Assembly: GCF_034427455.1 (NCBI RefSeq)
Contig: NZ_JAXQNN010000007.1
Span: forward strand, 90,519 to 154,518
Direction: 5' to 3'
DNA from: Jeotgalibacillus haloalkalitolerans
GTDB taxonomy: Bacteria > Bacillota > Bacilli > Bacillales > Jeotgalibacillaceae
DNA: 64,000 nt
The notes under the pieces were generated by a model. The model saw only the letters and a list, made by a program, of their open reading frames with translations. It did not search any database and was not told the origin of the DNA. Position 1 is the stretch's first letter, and the number at the start of each line of letters is the position of its first letter. A program made the translations under genes and the position numbers. This document shows, piece by piece, positions 24,967 through 33,941 of this stretch.

Positions 24967-25776
24967 ATGCATCTGCAGGTCATCAGGCAGAATAATTTTG
25001 TTGTATTGCTCCGGATGCAAAATCTTACCGAGCTTGATCAAACCTTCGAGTAACCGGGGGGAAGGTCTGCAGTAGAGTGCTTCTTCAAGTACGTGTACTT
25101 TACCTGTTTTGACAGCATCCATGTCAGGCCATCCCGGTCTTTTATTCAAAATAGCAGGGTTTACTTTTCGCGGCTGCACACCAACCCATGCCATACAGAT
25201 GACGTCAGGATTTTTGTTTAAGACATCCGCCCAGTCGGTCTGAATACTGGCCAGTTCAACTGACTCATAAAGGTTCACGCCACCTGCAAGACGGCTGATC
25301 TCTGTCAGCCAGTTCACACCGCCTGGCGTAAAAACAGGCTTTGGCCACCATTCCCAGTAGAGGGAGGGAGGAGCTTTAACTTCTGCTGCCGCTATTTTAC
25401 AATCTTCAATTACTGCTCTGAACGCCAGTGCAACCCTTTCAGCACGCTCAGGAATTCCCGCTGCCTGTCCGAGAGTCTGAAGGTCCTGCACGATATCCTC
25501 AAGTGACTGAGGATTAAAGCAGATATGATGGAGCCCTCGTCTGTCGAGCTCTTCTATGTTCTTTTCCATGCCGGGTACGCTCAACGAGGAAAGGATCAGG
25601 TCTGGCTTAAGTGCCTCTACTTTATCGATATCAATTGACAGGTCCGGGCCAAGCTGTTCAAGCGCTTTGACTTCAGCCGGCCAGTCTGAAAAATCGTCAA
25701 CGCCGACAATGGAATCCATCAGCCCGAGATAAGCAGCGAGCTCAGTATTGCTTGGACAAAGTGACACAATTCTCAT
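24964..25776 (-). CDS. BtuF-like cobalamin/periplasmic-binding-fold protein without signal peptide
   Basis: The 270-residue protein starts at ATG 25776 behind AATGGAGG. It starts directly with the fold's first strand (MRIVSLCPSNTELAAYLGLM), followed by VGVDDFSDWP and KPDLILSSLSVP, then YWEWWPKPVFTPGG, all typical of BtuF/helical-backbone metal receptor proteins. No signal peptide or lipobox is present, so the protein should be cytoplasmic. No ABC permease is adjacent. A role in corrinoid handling is inferred from fold only. Confidence 0.8.
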   Translation of the reverse strand: MRIVSLCPSNTELAAYLGLMDSIVGVDDFSDWPAEVKALEQLGPDLSIDIDKVEALKPDLILSSLSVPGMEKNIEELDRRGLHHICFNPQSLEDIVQDLQTLGQAAGIPERAERVALAFRAVIEDCKIAAAEVKAPPSLYWEWWPKPVFTPGGVNWLTEISRLAGGVNLYESVELASIQTDWADVLNKNPDVICMAWVGVQPRKVNPAILNKRPGWPDMDAVKTGKVHVLEEALYCRPSPRLLEGLIKLGKILHPEQYNKIILPDDLQMH

Positions 25777-25790
25777 GATTGAACCTCCAT

Positions 25791-26270
25791 TTAAAGCGTA
25801 ATCAGATAATGTACAAGTAAGGTCAGAAAGATCCCTGTAAGCCCGCCGAAAAACACCTCAATCGGTTTATGGCCAAGGAGCGTTTTCAGCTCTTTTCGCC
25901 TTTCTTCCTCATCCTTATTCTGCCAGCCTTTAGCTTCAGAGACGAATTTATTAAAGTCCCGCATCAGCTGATTAATGACAGCAGCCTGTTCACCCGCCTG
26001 GAAACGCACGCCTGTTGCATCAAACATCGTAATGATGGCAAAGACAGTTGCAAGTGCAAATACGGGAGAAGAAAGCCCGTTTTCTATTGCAATGCCGGTT
26101 GCCAGTGCCGTTACAGCGGCTGAATGCGAGCTTGGCATGCCGCCTGTAGAAGTTACAAGTGACCAGTCCACTTTACGTGAGGCTGCAAATTGAATCGGTA
26201 CTTTTACAACCTGGGCAAATAAAATTGCAAATAATGAAGCCCATAGAGGAAAATTGCTGAAGAGTTCCAT
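25791..26270 (-). CDS. yuiD: divergent PAP2 family membrane protein YuiD (DUF212)
   Basis: The 159-residue membrane protein matches YuiD: FAQVVKVPIQFAASRKVDW, TGGMPSSHSAAVTALATGIA (the PAP2 PSSH motif) and FGGLTGIFLTLLVHYLI at the end. Divergent PAP2 proteins may hydrolyse lipid phosphates, but YuiD's role is unknown. It lies 14 bases upstream of the BtuF-like gene on the same strand and is divergent from yuiE. Confidence 0.88.
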   Translation of the reverse strand: MELFSNFPLWASLFAILFAQVVKVPIQFAASRKVDWSLVTSTGGMPSSHSAAVTALATGIAIENGLSSPVFALATVFAIITMFDATGVRFQAGEQAAVINQLMRDFNKFVSEAKGWQNKDEEERRKELKTLLGHKPIEVFFGGLTGIFLTLLVHYLITL

Positions 26271-26399
26271 AGACGTTTGTCATCCTTTCAAATGGCAGGA
26301 GTTTTAAGCAAGTATACCATATTTCAAAGACGCTTCGGATGTACGGTAATCGAATTATCATAACATTTACAGTATACTTAATCAGTGGAGGTGTTTGAT

Positions 26400-27914
26400 A
26401 TGAAATGGACGATACATAATAATGAGAAAGTACTTAAGGAGCAACACGGTTATCTGGCAGCGGGTATCTGGAATCAGCCGGTCGTTTCAGATTTTTCGAA
26501 GGAAATTGATGAACAGATGAATGGCGGACTGACTGAACTGATCAAGGAAGGTGACATTGAAACCAAGTCAAAGCAGGTGACGATTTTACCTACACTTGGC
26601 GCTCTGCCTGCGAAAAGAATGATTTTCTCAGGACTTGGCAAAGAGGCTGATCTGACATTTGAAGACTTAAGAGAAAGCTTCGGTGCACTCGGGAAGACGC
26701 TTAAAAAGAAGAAAGTGTCGACGCTCGCCGTTGCATTGGATTCATATAAAGGGAATGATTTTGAAGCAACGGATATTGCACAGGCGCTGATCGAAGGTAT
26801 GACACTTTCGATGTATGAATTTGAAGGTTATAAAAAGAAATCAAATATACCTGACGTGGAGCTTGAAGAACTGCACATTTTCACTGAGCATGATCCGCAG
26901 GAAATCGAAGCAGCACTTGAAGTTGGACAGGCACTGGCTGAAGGTACGAATGAAGCGAGAACACTGGTCAATATGCCTTCTAACCTGCTGACTTCAGTGA
27001 AAATGGCTGAGTACGCGAAAGAAATGGCTGAGAGACATGATTTTGACATTGAAATTCTTGGCAAGGAAGAAATTGAAGAGATGGGCATGGGCGCGCTGCT
27101 TGCAGTGAACCAGGGGTCTGAAATCCCGCCGCGCATGATTGTCATGAAACACCAGGCAACTGAAAAATGGGAAGATGTGCTGGCGCTTATCGGTAAAGGG
27201 ATCACATTTGATACAGGCGGTTATTCAATTAAGCCAAAAGACGGCATCGTTGGTATGAAAGCTGATATGGGTGGTGCAGCCGCTGTTCTCGGCGCAATGG
27301 AGATCATCGGACGCCTGAAGCCGGAGCAGAATGTCATGGCAGTCATTGCCGCAACTGACAATATGATCAGCCATACAGCATTTAAGCCGGATGATGTCAT
27401 CACATCTTTAAGCGGAAAGACGATTGAGATTCTAAATACAGACGCTGAAGGCAGACTGGTACTGGCTGATGCTGTCACTTACGCAAAACAGCATGGTGCA
27501 AATTATCTCGTAGACGTAGCCACGCTCACTGGCGGTGTCATTGTTGCGCTTGGTCTTGATAAAACAGGCGCATTAACCAATAACGAACCGCTGTTCGAAA
27601 AGGTGCTTGAGGCTTCTGTGGAAGCAGGAGAGTTTATCTGGCAGCTTCCTTATACAGAAGGGGATAGAAAGCGTGTACGAAACAGTTCTGTGGCAGACCT
27701 GAATAACTCACCGGGCCGGGATGGTCACGCACTCTTTGCTGGTGCATTCATCGGTGAATTCACAGAAGGCACACCATGGGTTCACCTGGATATCGCAGGA
27801 ACAGCGACAACAAAATCAGCTCACCTGCTTGGTCCTGCAGGCGGAACTGGTGCAATGGCCAGAACGCTTGCACTTTTAACAGAGCAGTTTGTGCTTGAGA
27901 GATCAGAGAAATAA
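26400..27914 (+). CDS. yuiE: leucyl aminopeptidase family M17 (PepA/YuiE)
   Basis: The 504-residue enzyme starts at ATG 26400 behind GTGGAGGTG. The M17 catalytic domain shows [27 protein letters not shown] and the family signature [13 protein letters not shown], which supply the two-metal ligands. It should remove N-terminal residues from peptides in the cytoplasm. Locus and size match B. subtilis YuiE. A terminator follows at 27921. Confidence 0.93.
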   Translation: MKWTIHNNEKVLKEQHGYLAAGIWNQPVVSDFSKEIDEQMNGGLTELIKEGDIETKSKQVTILPTLGALPAKRMIFSGLGKEADLTFEDLRESFGALGKTLKKKKVSTLAVALDSYKGNDFEATDIAQALIEGMTLSMYEFEGYKKKSNIPDVELEELHIFTEHDPQEIEAALEVGQALAEGTNEARTLVNMPSNLLTSVKMAEYAKEMAERHDFDIEILGKEEIEEMGMGALLAVNQGSEIPPRMIVMKHQATEKWEDVLALIGKGITFDTGGYSIKPKDGIVGMKADMGGAAAVLGAMEIIGRLKPEQNVMAVIAATDNMISHTAFKPDDVITSLSGKTIEILNTDAEGRLVLADAVTYAKQHGANYLVDVATLTGGVIVALGLDKTGALTNNEPLFEKVLEASVEAGEFIWQLPYTEGDRKRVRNSSVADLNNSPGRDGHALFAGAFIGEFTEGTPWVHLDIAGTATTKSAHLLGPAGGTGAMARTLALLTEQFVLERSEK

Positions 27915-27920
27915 GGTTTT

Positions 27921-27956
27921 GGGAAATGTCCTTTTATGAGGGCATTTTCTTTTTTA
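27921..27956 (+). terminator. terminator of yuiE
   Basis: AAATGTCC/GGGCATTT hairpin (one G-U pair) followed by TCTTTTTT. Confidence 0.75.
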
Positions 27957-28066
27957 TGCGGCACGTAGACCTCCGTCCAGAGATACGCCATTTTCATAAT
28001 AATTCTGAAAAACCACACCTGAATCCTTACGCAGCATGCTCCTTCATACAACTCCAAACTAACCCA

Positions 28067-28137
28067 TTGACAACCACACTTTTACTCTGTTAATGTATGA
28101 AAGGTGTTTTAATACGTTACCTGTTTAGCAGAGTAAA
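28067..28137 (+). promoter_or_regulatory. promoter with nested inverted repeats upstream of yuiF
   Basis: TTGACA at 28067-28072 and TAATGT at 28091-28096 (18-base spacer) form a possible promoter. Around it TTTACTCTG (28081-28089) is the exact inverted partner of CAGAGTAAA (28129-28137), and inside them TAATGTAT (28091-28098) can pair with ATACGTTA (28112-28119). The structure ends about 15 bases before the ribosome binding site. Confidence 0.5.
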
Positions 28138-28164
28138 GAATTTTTAAAAAAGGAGTTCATATAG

Positions 28165-29484
28165 ATGAATGCTGTTGTCATTGCGGTTATAATTATGCTG
28201 GTTTTAAGTCTGATCAGAATAAATGTTGTTGCGGCGCTGATTATCGGTGCTGCAGTCGGCGGACTGGTTGGCGGTCTGTCTGTGGAAGATACGGTAAGTG
28301 TATTCTCTGAAGGTGTAGGCGGTGGTGCGAATATTGCACTCAGCTATGCATTGCTTGGGGGTTTTGCTGTAGCGATCTCATACACAGGTCTGCCAAAGCT
28401 GATGGTGGATAAAATTGTTGCTGCTGTCAGTAAGGAAGGGGAGCCGAGAACAAAGGCACTCCCAAAGGTACTCATTGTACTTGCGATCCTGTCTATTTCA
28501 ATTATGTCTCAGAATATTGTACCGGTGCATATTGCATTTATCCCACTATTAATTCCACCATTACTGCTGGTGATGAATGAGCTTGGCATTGACAGAAGGC
28601 TGATTGCAACTGTCATCACATTTGGATTAACGGCACCATACATTTTACTGCCATACGGCTTCGGTCAGATTTTCCATGATACGATTGCGACGAATATGGA
28701 GTTAAGTGGACTTGCCATTGATCTTGATATGATACCGACAGCGATGCTGATTCCGACTGCAGGGATGATTCTTGGTCTGCTTGTAGCTATTTTCATCAGC
28801 TACCGCAAGCCGAGAGAATATCAGAATAGAAAAGTATCGCTTCAGGATGGCGATGCAAAAACGATTACAACAAAGGATTTGATTGTCACGATTCTGGCGA
28901 TTATCGCAGCACTTGTCATTCAGTCAGTATTCCAGTCAATGGTCTTCAGTGCAGTCGTAGGTCTTGCTGTATTATTTGTAAGCGGCACAGTAAAACTCCG
29001 TGATCAGGATCAATTAATGACTGACGGTATGAGAATGATGGCCTTTATCGGTTTTGTTATGATTTCAGCAAACGGATTTGCAGCTGTTATGACTGAAACA
29101 GGGGCGGTTGAAAGCCTTGTAAATGGGGCAGCTGATCTGATTGGTGATAATAAAGCAGTTGGCGCTTTACTCATGCTGATTGTCGGTCTGGTTGTTACGA
29201 TGGGAATTGGTTCTTCATTCGCAACCGTTCCAATCATTGCAGTGCTGTTTGTTCCGTTATCACTTGAGCTTGGATTCAGTCCACTTGCAACGATTGCGCT
29301 GATCGGTACAGCAGGTGCGCTTGGAGATGCGGGCTCGCCTGCATCAGACAGTACACTTGGGCCAACAGCCGGTCTGAACGCAGACGGTCAGCACAACCAC
29401 ATCTGGGATACATGTGTCCCGACATTCCTGCACTATAATATTCCGCTGATCCTGTTTGGGTGGATTGCGGCACTTGTATTATAA
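28165..29484 (+). CDS. yuiF: Na+/H+ antiporter (NhaC-like) family carrier YuiF
   Basis: A 439-residue polytopic protein starting at ATG 28165 behind AAAAAGGAG. It has the ion-transporter blocks SVEDTVSVFSEGVGGGANIA, IMSQNIVPVHIAF, GIGSSFATVPIIAV and the late GDAGSPASDSTLGPTAGLN motif of the NhaC/YuiF group. Members are annotated as Na+/H+ antiporters, though some may carry amino acids or organic acids. Gene order after yuiE matches B. subtilis. An inverted-repeat leader suggests specific regulation. Confidence 0.88.
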   Translation: MNAVVIAVIIMLVLSLIRINVVAALIIGAAVGGLVGGLSVEDTVSVFSEGVGGGANIALSYALLGGFAVAISYTGLPKLMVDKIVAAVSKEGEPRTKALPKVLIVLAILSISIMSQNIVPVHIAFIPLLIPPLLLVMNELGIDRRLIATVITFGLTAPYILLPYGFGQIFHDTIATNMELSGLAIDLDMIPTAMLIPTAGMILGLLVAIFISYRKPREYQNRKVSLQDGDAKTITTKDLIVTILAIIAALVIQSVFQSMVFSAVVGLAVLFVSGTVKLRDQDQLMTDGMRMMAFIGFVMISANGFAAVMTETGAVESLVNGAADLIGDNKAVGALLMLIVGLVVTMGIGSSFATVPIIAVLFVPLSLELGFSPLATIALIGTAGALGDAGSPASDSTLGPTAGLNADGQHNHIWDTCVPTFLHYNIPLILFGWIAALVL

Positions 29485-29494
29485 ATATATGTTG

Positions 29495-29527
29495 GGGGCT
29501 CTGGCTACGTGGTCAGAGCCTTTTCTA
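29495..29527 (+). terminator. terminator of yuiF
   Basis: GGCTCTG/CAGAGCC hairpin followed by TTTTCT. Confidence 0.8.
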
Positions 29528-29557
29528 TGGATTATAATGTGATCCTAAATTCACTGA

Positions 29558-29675
29558 TTGTCGAAGGCTCACCTTTAAGTGGCGAACAATAACACTATAA
29601 TACGCCGAACAGAAGCTTGTAACTGTCGAACATAGCTTTCTTTCCGCTGAACACCTACACACATACGTCGAACCC
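29558..29675. repeat. phased 21-base degenerate array (GYCGAAC type)
   Basis: CGAA (TGAA once) recurs at 29562, 29583, 29606, 29627, 29648 and 29669, steps of 21, 23, 21, 21 and 21. Most copies extend to GTCGAAC, GCCGAAC or GCTGAAC. The 13-14 bases between copies are unrelated. It lies between the yuiF terminator and the next gene. Confidence 0.65.
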
Positions 29676-29751
29676 CGCCATCACCCCGTACACCAAACCT
29701 CTTGCCAACCCACTCCCACTGAGAGATGATAGAAAAAAAGGGGGAGACAAA

Positions 29752-30141
29752 ATGGATTGGAATAGAGAAACACTAATGGATTCACTCGGTATCAAAATGA
29801 TCAGCGTAGAAAAAGGAAAAGCTGTAGCTGAAATGCCGGTTGACGGCCGTACACATCAGCCGTTCGGTTTTCTGCACGGCGGGGCATCAGTCGCGCTGGC
29901 TGAAACAGTTGCAAGCGTGGGGTCAGCTGCAATGGTTGATTTAAATGAATACAGCTGCTTCGGGCTTGAGATTAACGCAAATCATATTAAAGCGAAAAAA
30001 GAAGGCACTGTCACAGGGATTGCTGAGATTATACATAAAGGTAAAACAACAATGGTTTGGGATATCAAAATAGTGGATGAAGAGCAGGAGCTGCTTTGTA
30101 TTTCACGATGTACAGTAGCAGTCGTCCCAAAACGGAAATAG
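29752..30141 (+). CDS. hotdog-fold thioesterase, YuxO/MenI-like
   Basis: The 129-residue PaaI/MenI-type thioesterase shows the hotdog signature HQPFGFLHGGASVALAETVA, with catalytic E in the long helix, and the later VTGIAEIIHKGKTTMVWDI strands. YuxO lies next to mrp in B. subtilis and is proposed to hydrolyse 1,4-dihydroxy-2-naphthoyl-CoA in menaquinone synthesis; by position this is its orthologue. Start ATG 29752 follows AAAGGGGGAG. Confidence 0.85.
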   Translation: MDWNRETLMDSLGIKMISVEKGKAVAEMPVDGRTHQPFGFLHGGASVALAETVASVGSAAMVDLNEYSCFGLEINANHIKAKKEGTVTGIAEIIHKGKTTMVWDIKIVDEEQELLCISRCTVAVVPKRK

Positions 30142-30195
30142 GGTTTAATTTCCTTCTCGCGTGGAAAAGAATGAACAATGAGGAGGGGATGGCAC

Positions 30196-30579
30196 ATGCC
30201 GTGGAGTAAAAACGATTATCCTGATTCCTGGAATAACCTTGACCCGGACGTCAGAAATAAAGCCATTGAGATCGGTAATGCGCTGCTGAGAGAGCAGGAC
30301 TATGATGAGAGCAGAGTGATTGCCATTGCGACTGACAAAGCAAAGCAGGCGGTCCAGCAGGATGATCAGGATACGTATCAGATGAAGAAGCATGATGATG
30401 GCTGGCAGCTGATTAAGAAAGGCTCTGACAAAGCCATTTATGTGGAAGAAACAAAAGATGAACTTGAAAAGAAGGCAAAGTCCTATGTAACCGATCATGG
30501 AGGTCAGCTTGAGGTTTATCAGGAAGACGGTTCATTCGATCAGACATTATACGAATCAAAAAACTCATCCGGGAATTAA
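30196..30579 (+). CDS. small protein with ChaB-like N terminus and DUF2188 C terminus
   Basis: The start is ATG 30196 behind AGGAGGGG; 127 residues. The N-terminal half (MPWSKNDYPDSWNNLDPDVR...) is the short motif seen in ChaB-like and YdaT-like proteins. The C-terminal half (KKHDDGWQLIKKGSDKAIYV, YVTDHGGQLEVYQEDGSFD) is DUF2188. Both are short soluble domains of unknown biochemical role. The stop codon overlaps the stop of mrpG on the other strand, inside a terminator loop. Confidence 0.85.
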   Translation: MPWSKNDYPDSWNNLDPDVRNKAIEIGNALLREQDYDESRVIAIATDKAKQAVQQDDQDTYQMKKHDDGWQLIKKGSDKAIYVEETKDELEKKAKSYVTDHGGQLEVYQEDGSFDQTLYESKNSSGN

Positions 30580-30602
30580 TCCCTGGATGAGTTTTTCTTT
30601 TT
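30560..30602. terminator. bidirectional terminator between DUF2188 gene and mrpG
   Basis: AACTCATCC (30562-30570) pairs with GGATGAGTT (30585-30593), with A and T runs on either side. The loop GGGAATTAATCCC contains the stop codons of both facing genes (TAA plus at 30577, TTA as minus stop at 30576). Confidence 0.85.
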
Positions 30603-30947
30603 CTCATACTGTTCTTTTTTTGAAAGGTCGTCATGAACGGTCTCAGGTGCCAGCTTCACGCCTGAATTGTAGGCAGCACGAGCGATTAAATGTCCACCAA
30701 CCGGCGCAGTAATCAGTACAAAGAAAATCCCGAGCACGATCCGGGAGTTGAACATGCCTTCTTCTGTTAAAAAGAAGAGGAGCGCACCGATTAACACACT
30801 CATTACACCTAGCGTTGCGCTTTTAGAAGCAGCATGCGTTCTGGTGTAGAGGTCTGGTAATCTGATAAGCCCGATCGCAGTAACCACGCCAAAGAAGGCG
30901 CCAATTAAAATAAATGCGGCAACGAAATACTCACTTACGTCGATCAC
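30576..30947 (-). CDS. mrpG: Na+/H+ antiporter subunit G (MrpG/PhaG family)
   Basis: The 123-residue membrane protein matches MrpG: AAFILIGAFFGVVTAIGLIR, LPDLYTRTHAASKSATLG and GHLIARAAY. It is the last gene of mrpABCDEFG and overlaps mrpF by 17 bases. Its C terminus extends into a charged tail (LSKKEQYEKKKNSSRD) encoded partly inside the terminator. Mrp exchanges cytoplasmic Na+ for external H+ as a single large membrane complex. Confidence 0.95.
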   Translation of the reverse strand: MIDVSEYFVAAFILIGAFFGVVTAIGLIRLPDLYTRTHAASKSATLGVMSVLIGALLFFLTEEGMFNSRIVLGIFFVLITAPVGGHLIARAAYNSGVKLAPETVHDDLSKKEQYEKKKNSSRD

Positions 30948-31215
30948 GGTCTACAATCGCTCCTTTCTCGATATATTTTGAGAAGGCAACTGTACCGATA
31001 AAGGCCAGAATACCAAGCAATAAAATAACCTCAAGAAATACGCTTGTACGGAGCAGAATCGAAAACAGTGCAGTCACTGCAATCAAACTGATGCCGAGTG
31101 AATCGAGCGCGATCACACGGTCTGCTACTGAAGGTCCCTTAATTGCACGGAAGACGATACCGATCATGGCAATCGCAAATGCGACAAGTGCTATATACAC
31201 ACTGATATTCAGCAT
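30931..31215 (-). CDS. mrpF: Na+/H+ antiporter subunit F (MrpF/PhaF family)
   Basis: The 94-residue protein has three membrane spans and the family blocks GPSVADRVIALDSLGISLIA and LLLGILAFIGTVAFSKYIEKG. In B. subtilis MrpF has also been linked to bile salt/cholate efflux. It overlaps mrpE by one base and mrpG by 17, indicating translational coupling. Confidence 0.95.
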   Translation of the reverse strand: MLNISVYIALVAFAIAMIGIVFRAIKGPSVADRVIALDSLGISLIAVTALFSILLRTSVFLEVILLLGILAFIGTVAFSKYIEKGAIVDRDRRK

Positions 31216-31691
31216 TATCGGCTCACCTCCATGATTGCTTTTTCAAAGCCTTCACGAATTGAAGACACATTTCCTTTAATATCTGAAGCGTTCAAAGCAT
31301 GAATATAAAGTGTGCTGTTGTCATCACTTACATCCACAACCAGTGTACCCGGTGTAAGTGTAATTAAAAGTGAGAGCAGGGTAACTTCCCAGCCATGTTC
31401 AAGCTTTGTATCGTACTTGAAAATACCCGGCTTTAAATCCATATTTGGTCTTAGAACGATGACCAATACTTCAATATTTGCTTTAATCAATTCGTAGGTA
31501 AACAGAATCGTTAACCGGATAATTGCCCAGATCCTGAACAGATAAAGTCTGGTCTGGAAAAAACGTCTCATTGCAAAGATCACAAGCAGACCAAGGAGAT
31601 ACCCGATAATAAAGCTTGATAGACTGAATGACCCGGTTAAAAACATCCACAGGAACGCTAAAAAGAAATTTAATAAAATTTGAAATGGCAT
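31215..31691 (-). CDS. mrpE: Na+/H+ antiporter subunit E (MrpE/PhaE family)
   Basis: The 158-residue protein has two or three N-terminal membrane spans (MPFQILLNFFLAFLWMFLTG...) and a C-terminal domain with TLTPGTLVVDVSDDNSTLYI and IHALNA, typical of MrpE. Length equals that of the usual family member. It is six bases downstream of mrpD. Confidence 0.95.
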   Translation of the reverse strand: MPFQILLNFFLAFLWMFLTGSFSLSSFIIGYLLGLLVIFAMRRFFQTRLYLFRIWAIIRLTILFTYELIKANIEVLVIVLRPNMDLKPGIFKYDTKLEHGWEVTLLSLLITLTPGTLVVDVSDDNSTLYIHALNASDIKGNVSSIREGFEKAIMEVSR

Positions 31692-31697
31692 ATCACA

Positions 31698-33188
31698 TTA
31701 CTCCTTTAACACTGCTTCAATATAGATTGCAGGATCGATGAGTGGTTCTACCGCCATTTGGATGAATGGATACACTGCTTCAGAACCGACACCATATACA
31801 ATGGCAATCAGTACTAATCCTGCAGCCGGTATCCAGAGGCGGTTTGCAAGGTGAGCTTTTGCTCCGTGATACTCTTTTGGCGTTCCCCAGAAGCCATTCA
31901 TAAAGATTTTCATTGCTGAATAAAGCACAAGTAAGCTTGAAATCAGAATCAATAATGGACCGATCATATCACCTGTTTCAAAGCCGCCCTGAACGATAAG
32001 CAGTTTTCCTACAAATCCACTGAGTGGAGGAATACCTGCAAGTGCCAGTGCTGCAACGAAATAAGTCCAGCCGATCCGTGGATAATCCCTGATCATGCCG
32101 CCCATCTGATTGAGGTGACTTGCACCGGTAATGGCCATCATGATGCCGACAAGCAGGAATAATGCTGCTTTAATTACCATGTCATGAAGAAGATAGAATA
32201 CCGCTCCTTCAAGTGCTGCAGGCGTCATTGCTGCAACTCCGTAAAGGATCACGCCGACTGCAATGACAATATTGTAAATAATAATCGTTTTTACATCTCT
32301 GTATGCAATCGCGCCAACGACACCTACCACGATACTGAGAAGTGCAAGGACTGCAAGAATCTCGTGTGTATATCCCTGATCATGATAGAAAAATAATGTG
32401 TAAGTTCTCATGATCGAATACACGCCGACCTTTGTCAGCAATGCACCAAACAGTGCCAGAATCGGAATCGGCGGAGCACTGTATGATCCAGGTAACCAGA
32501 AGTACAGCGGGAAGATTGCACCTTTTAAACCAAATACGATTAAGAAAAAGATCGCAATCACTGTAATGATCCCCGGGCTCCCCAGCTCATCAATCCGCTG
32601 GGAAACATCCGCCATATTAAGGGTTCCAACGACTGAATACAGATAAGCAACTGCTGTAACGAATAATGCAGATGAAATGACATTAATCAGCAGATATTTA
32701 ATTGATTCCCGCAGTTGTGCCCCTTTACCGCCTAATACGATCAGCAGGTAAGATGCGATCAGAAATACTTCAAAGAATACAAACAGGTTAAAAATATCAC
32801 CTGTTGTGAAGGCGCCGTTAATTCCTGTAAGCAGGAACATGACGCCAATGTAGAAAAAGAATCGTTCATAGGATTCGTCCATATAAATCATCGCGTACCA
32901 GACAACAAAGAATGTCAGGATACTTGATGTCAAAACCAATAGGACTGAAAGCATATCTGACACCAGTGGAATCCCATATGGTGCAGGCCAGCTTCCCAGG
33001 TTAACAGTCTGAATTCCATTTGCTTTTACTTCTGCTGCCAGCACGATCGCTGCAATGATTGTCCCGGCGATTGCAATCAGTGAAATCACCCGCTGAGCTT
33101 TAATTCGCTTCGGGAAGAACATTAATAGTACAGCAGATAAAAGCGGAATGAGAATTGGTAATAACGGTAAGTTAATCATTTGAGTCAT
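31698..33188 (-). CDS. mrpD: Na+/H+ antiporter subunit D (MrpD/PhaD, NuoN-like)
   Basis: The 496-residue subunit is homologous to the proton-pumping subunits of complex I (ND2/4/5). It shows the conserved [20 protein letters not shown] region with the key glutamate, and [20 protein letters not shown] and [13 protein letters not shown] blocks. About 14 membrane spans are expected. It overlaps mrpC by 17 bases. Confidence 0.95.
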   Translation of the reverse strand: MTQMINLPLLPILIPLLSAVLLMFFPKRIKAQRVISLIAIAGTIIAAIVLAAEVKANGIQTVNLGSWPAPYGIPLVSDMLSVLLVLTSSILTFFVVWYAMIYMDESYERFFFYIGVMFLLTGINGAFTTGDIFNLFVFFEVFLIASYLLIVLGGKGAQLRESIKYLLINVISSALFVTAVAYLYSVVGTLNMADVSQRIDELGSPGIITVIAIFFLIVFGLKGAIFPLYFWLPGSYSAPPIPILALFGALLTKVGVYSIMRTYTLFFYHDQGYTHEILAVLALLSIVVGVVGAIAYRDVKTIIIYNIVIAVGVILYGVAAMTPAALEGAVFYLLHDMVIKAALFLLVGIMMAITGASHLNQMGGMIRDYPRIGWTYFVAALALAGIPPLSGFVGKLLIVQGGFETGDMIGPLLILISSLLVLYSAMKIFMNGFWGTPKEYHGAKAHLANRLWIPAAGLVLIAIVYGVGSEAVYPFIQMAVEPLIDPAIYIEAVLKE

Positions 33189-33513
33189 TCCCTTTCATTT
33201 CTTCCATATTATCTGTTCCAAGCTCCTGATAAGCACGATAGGCGAGTACCAGGAAAAATGCCGTAACCCCGAAGCTGATTACGATCGCTGTTAAAACAAG
33301 TGCCTGTGGAAGGGGATCAGTATACGAGCTGACACCATCCATCAGTACAGGTGCATCACCTGTTTTCAATCCGCTCATCGTCAGAACCAGCAGATGTGCA
33401 CCGTGACTGAGAAGCCCAGTACCGATAATCACGCGCAATAAACTTTTTGACAGAATCAAATACACGGCAGACATAAATAGTACACCGACGACAATTGACA
33501 TTAATATTTCCAT
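33172..33513 (-). CDS. mrpC: Na+/H+ antiporter subunit C (MrpC/PhaC, NuoK-like)
   Basis: The 113-residue subunit with three spans is homologous to NuoK. The blocks [32 protein letters not shown] and [20 protein letters not shown] are typical of MrpC. It overlaps mrpB by one base and mrpD by 17. Confidence 0.95.
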   Translation of the reverse strand: MEILMSIVVGVLFMSAVYLILSKSLLRVIIGTGLLSHGAHLLVLTMSGLKTGDAPVLMDGVSSYTDPLPQALVLTAIVISFGVTAFFLVLAYRAYQELGTDNMEEMKGNDSND

Positions 33514-33941
33514 TATTCACTCTCCCCAATCGTTTGAATAATGGTCATTGTTATGCCGATTACGACCAGATACACACCAATATCAAACAATACCGCAGTG
33601 TGAAGCGATGTCTCACCTAACAAAGGTAAGTCAAAGTAATCGTACGCGTGCGTGAGAAACGGCTCATTAAATAACAATGCACCAGCCCCTGTTAATACAG
33701 CAATTAATAGTCCTGCAGCTGTCATCAGCCGATAATCAAAAGGCAGGATTGTATTCAGGGTCTTAATATCATAAGCGAGTAACAGCAACACTAAAGCTGC
33801 GGCAGTCATTAACCCGCCTATAAATCCTCCGCCGGGAGTATAGTGACCGGCAAAGAATAAGTTGATGGAGAACAAAATGATAATAAATGAAATGACCGTT
33901 GTAACTGTCTGGAGGATCAGATCATTCGGTTTTTTCTTCAT
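33513..33941 (-). CDS. mrpB: Na+/H+ antiporter subunit B (MrpB/PhaB)
   Basis: The 142-residue subunit has four spans and the MnhB signature [20 protein letters not shown] plus [19 protein letters not shown]. It overlaps the end of mrpA by four bases. Confidence 0.95.
   Translation of the reverse strand: MKKKPNDLILQTVTTVISFIIILFSINLFFAGHYTPGGGFIGGLMTAAALVLLLLAYDIKTLNTILPFDYRLMTAAGLLIAVLTGAGALLFNEPFLTHAYDYFDLPLLGETSLHTAVLFDIGVYLVVIGITMTIIQTIGESE

Noticed and set aside
27957..28066. Possible sixth phased array after yuiE
   Set aside because: ACG-type triplets have steps near 22, 44 and 19 but no longer shared motif; not distinguishable from chance by eye.
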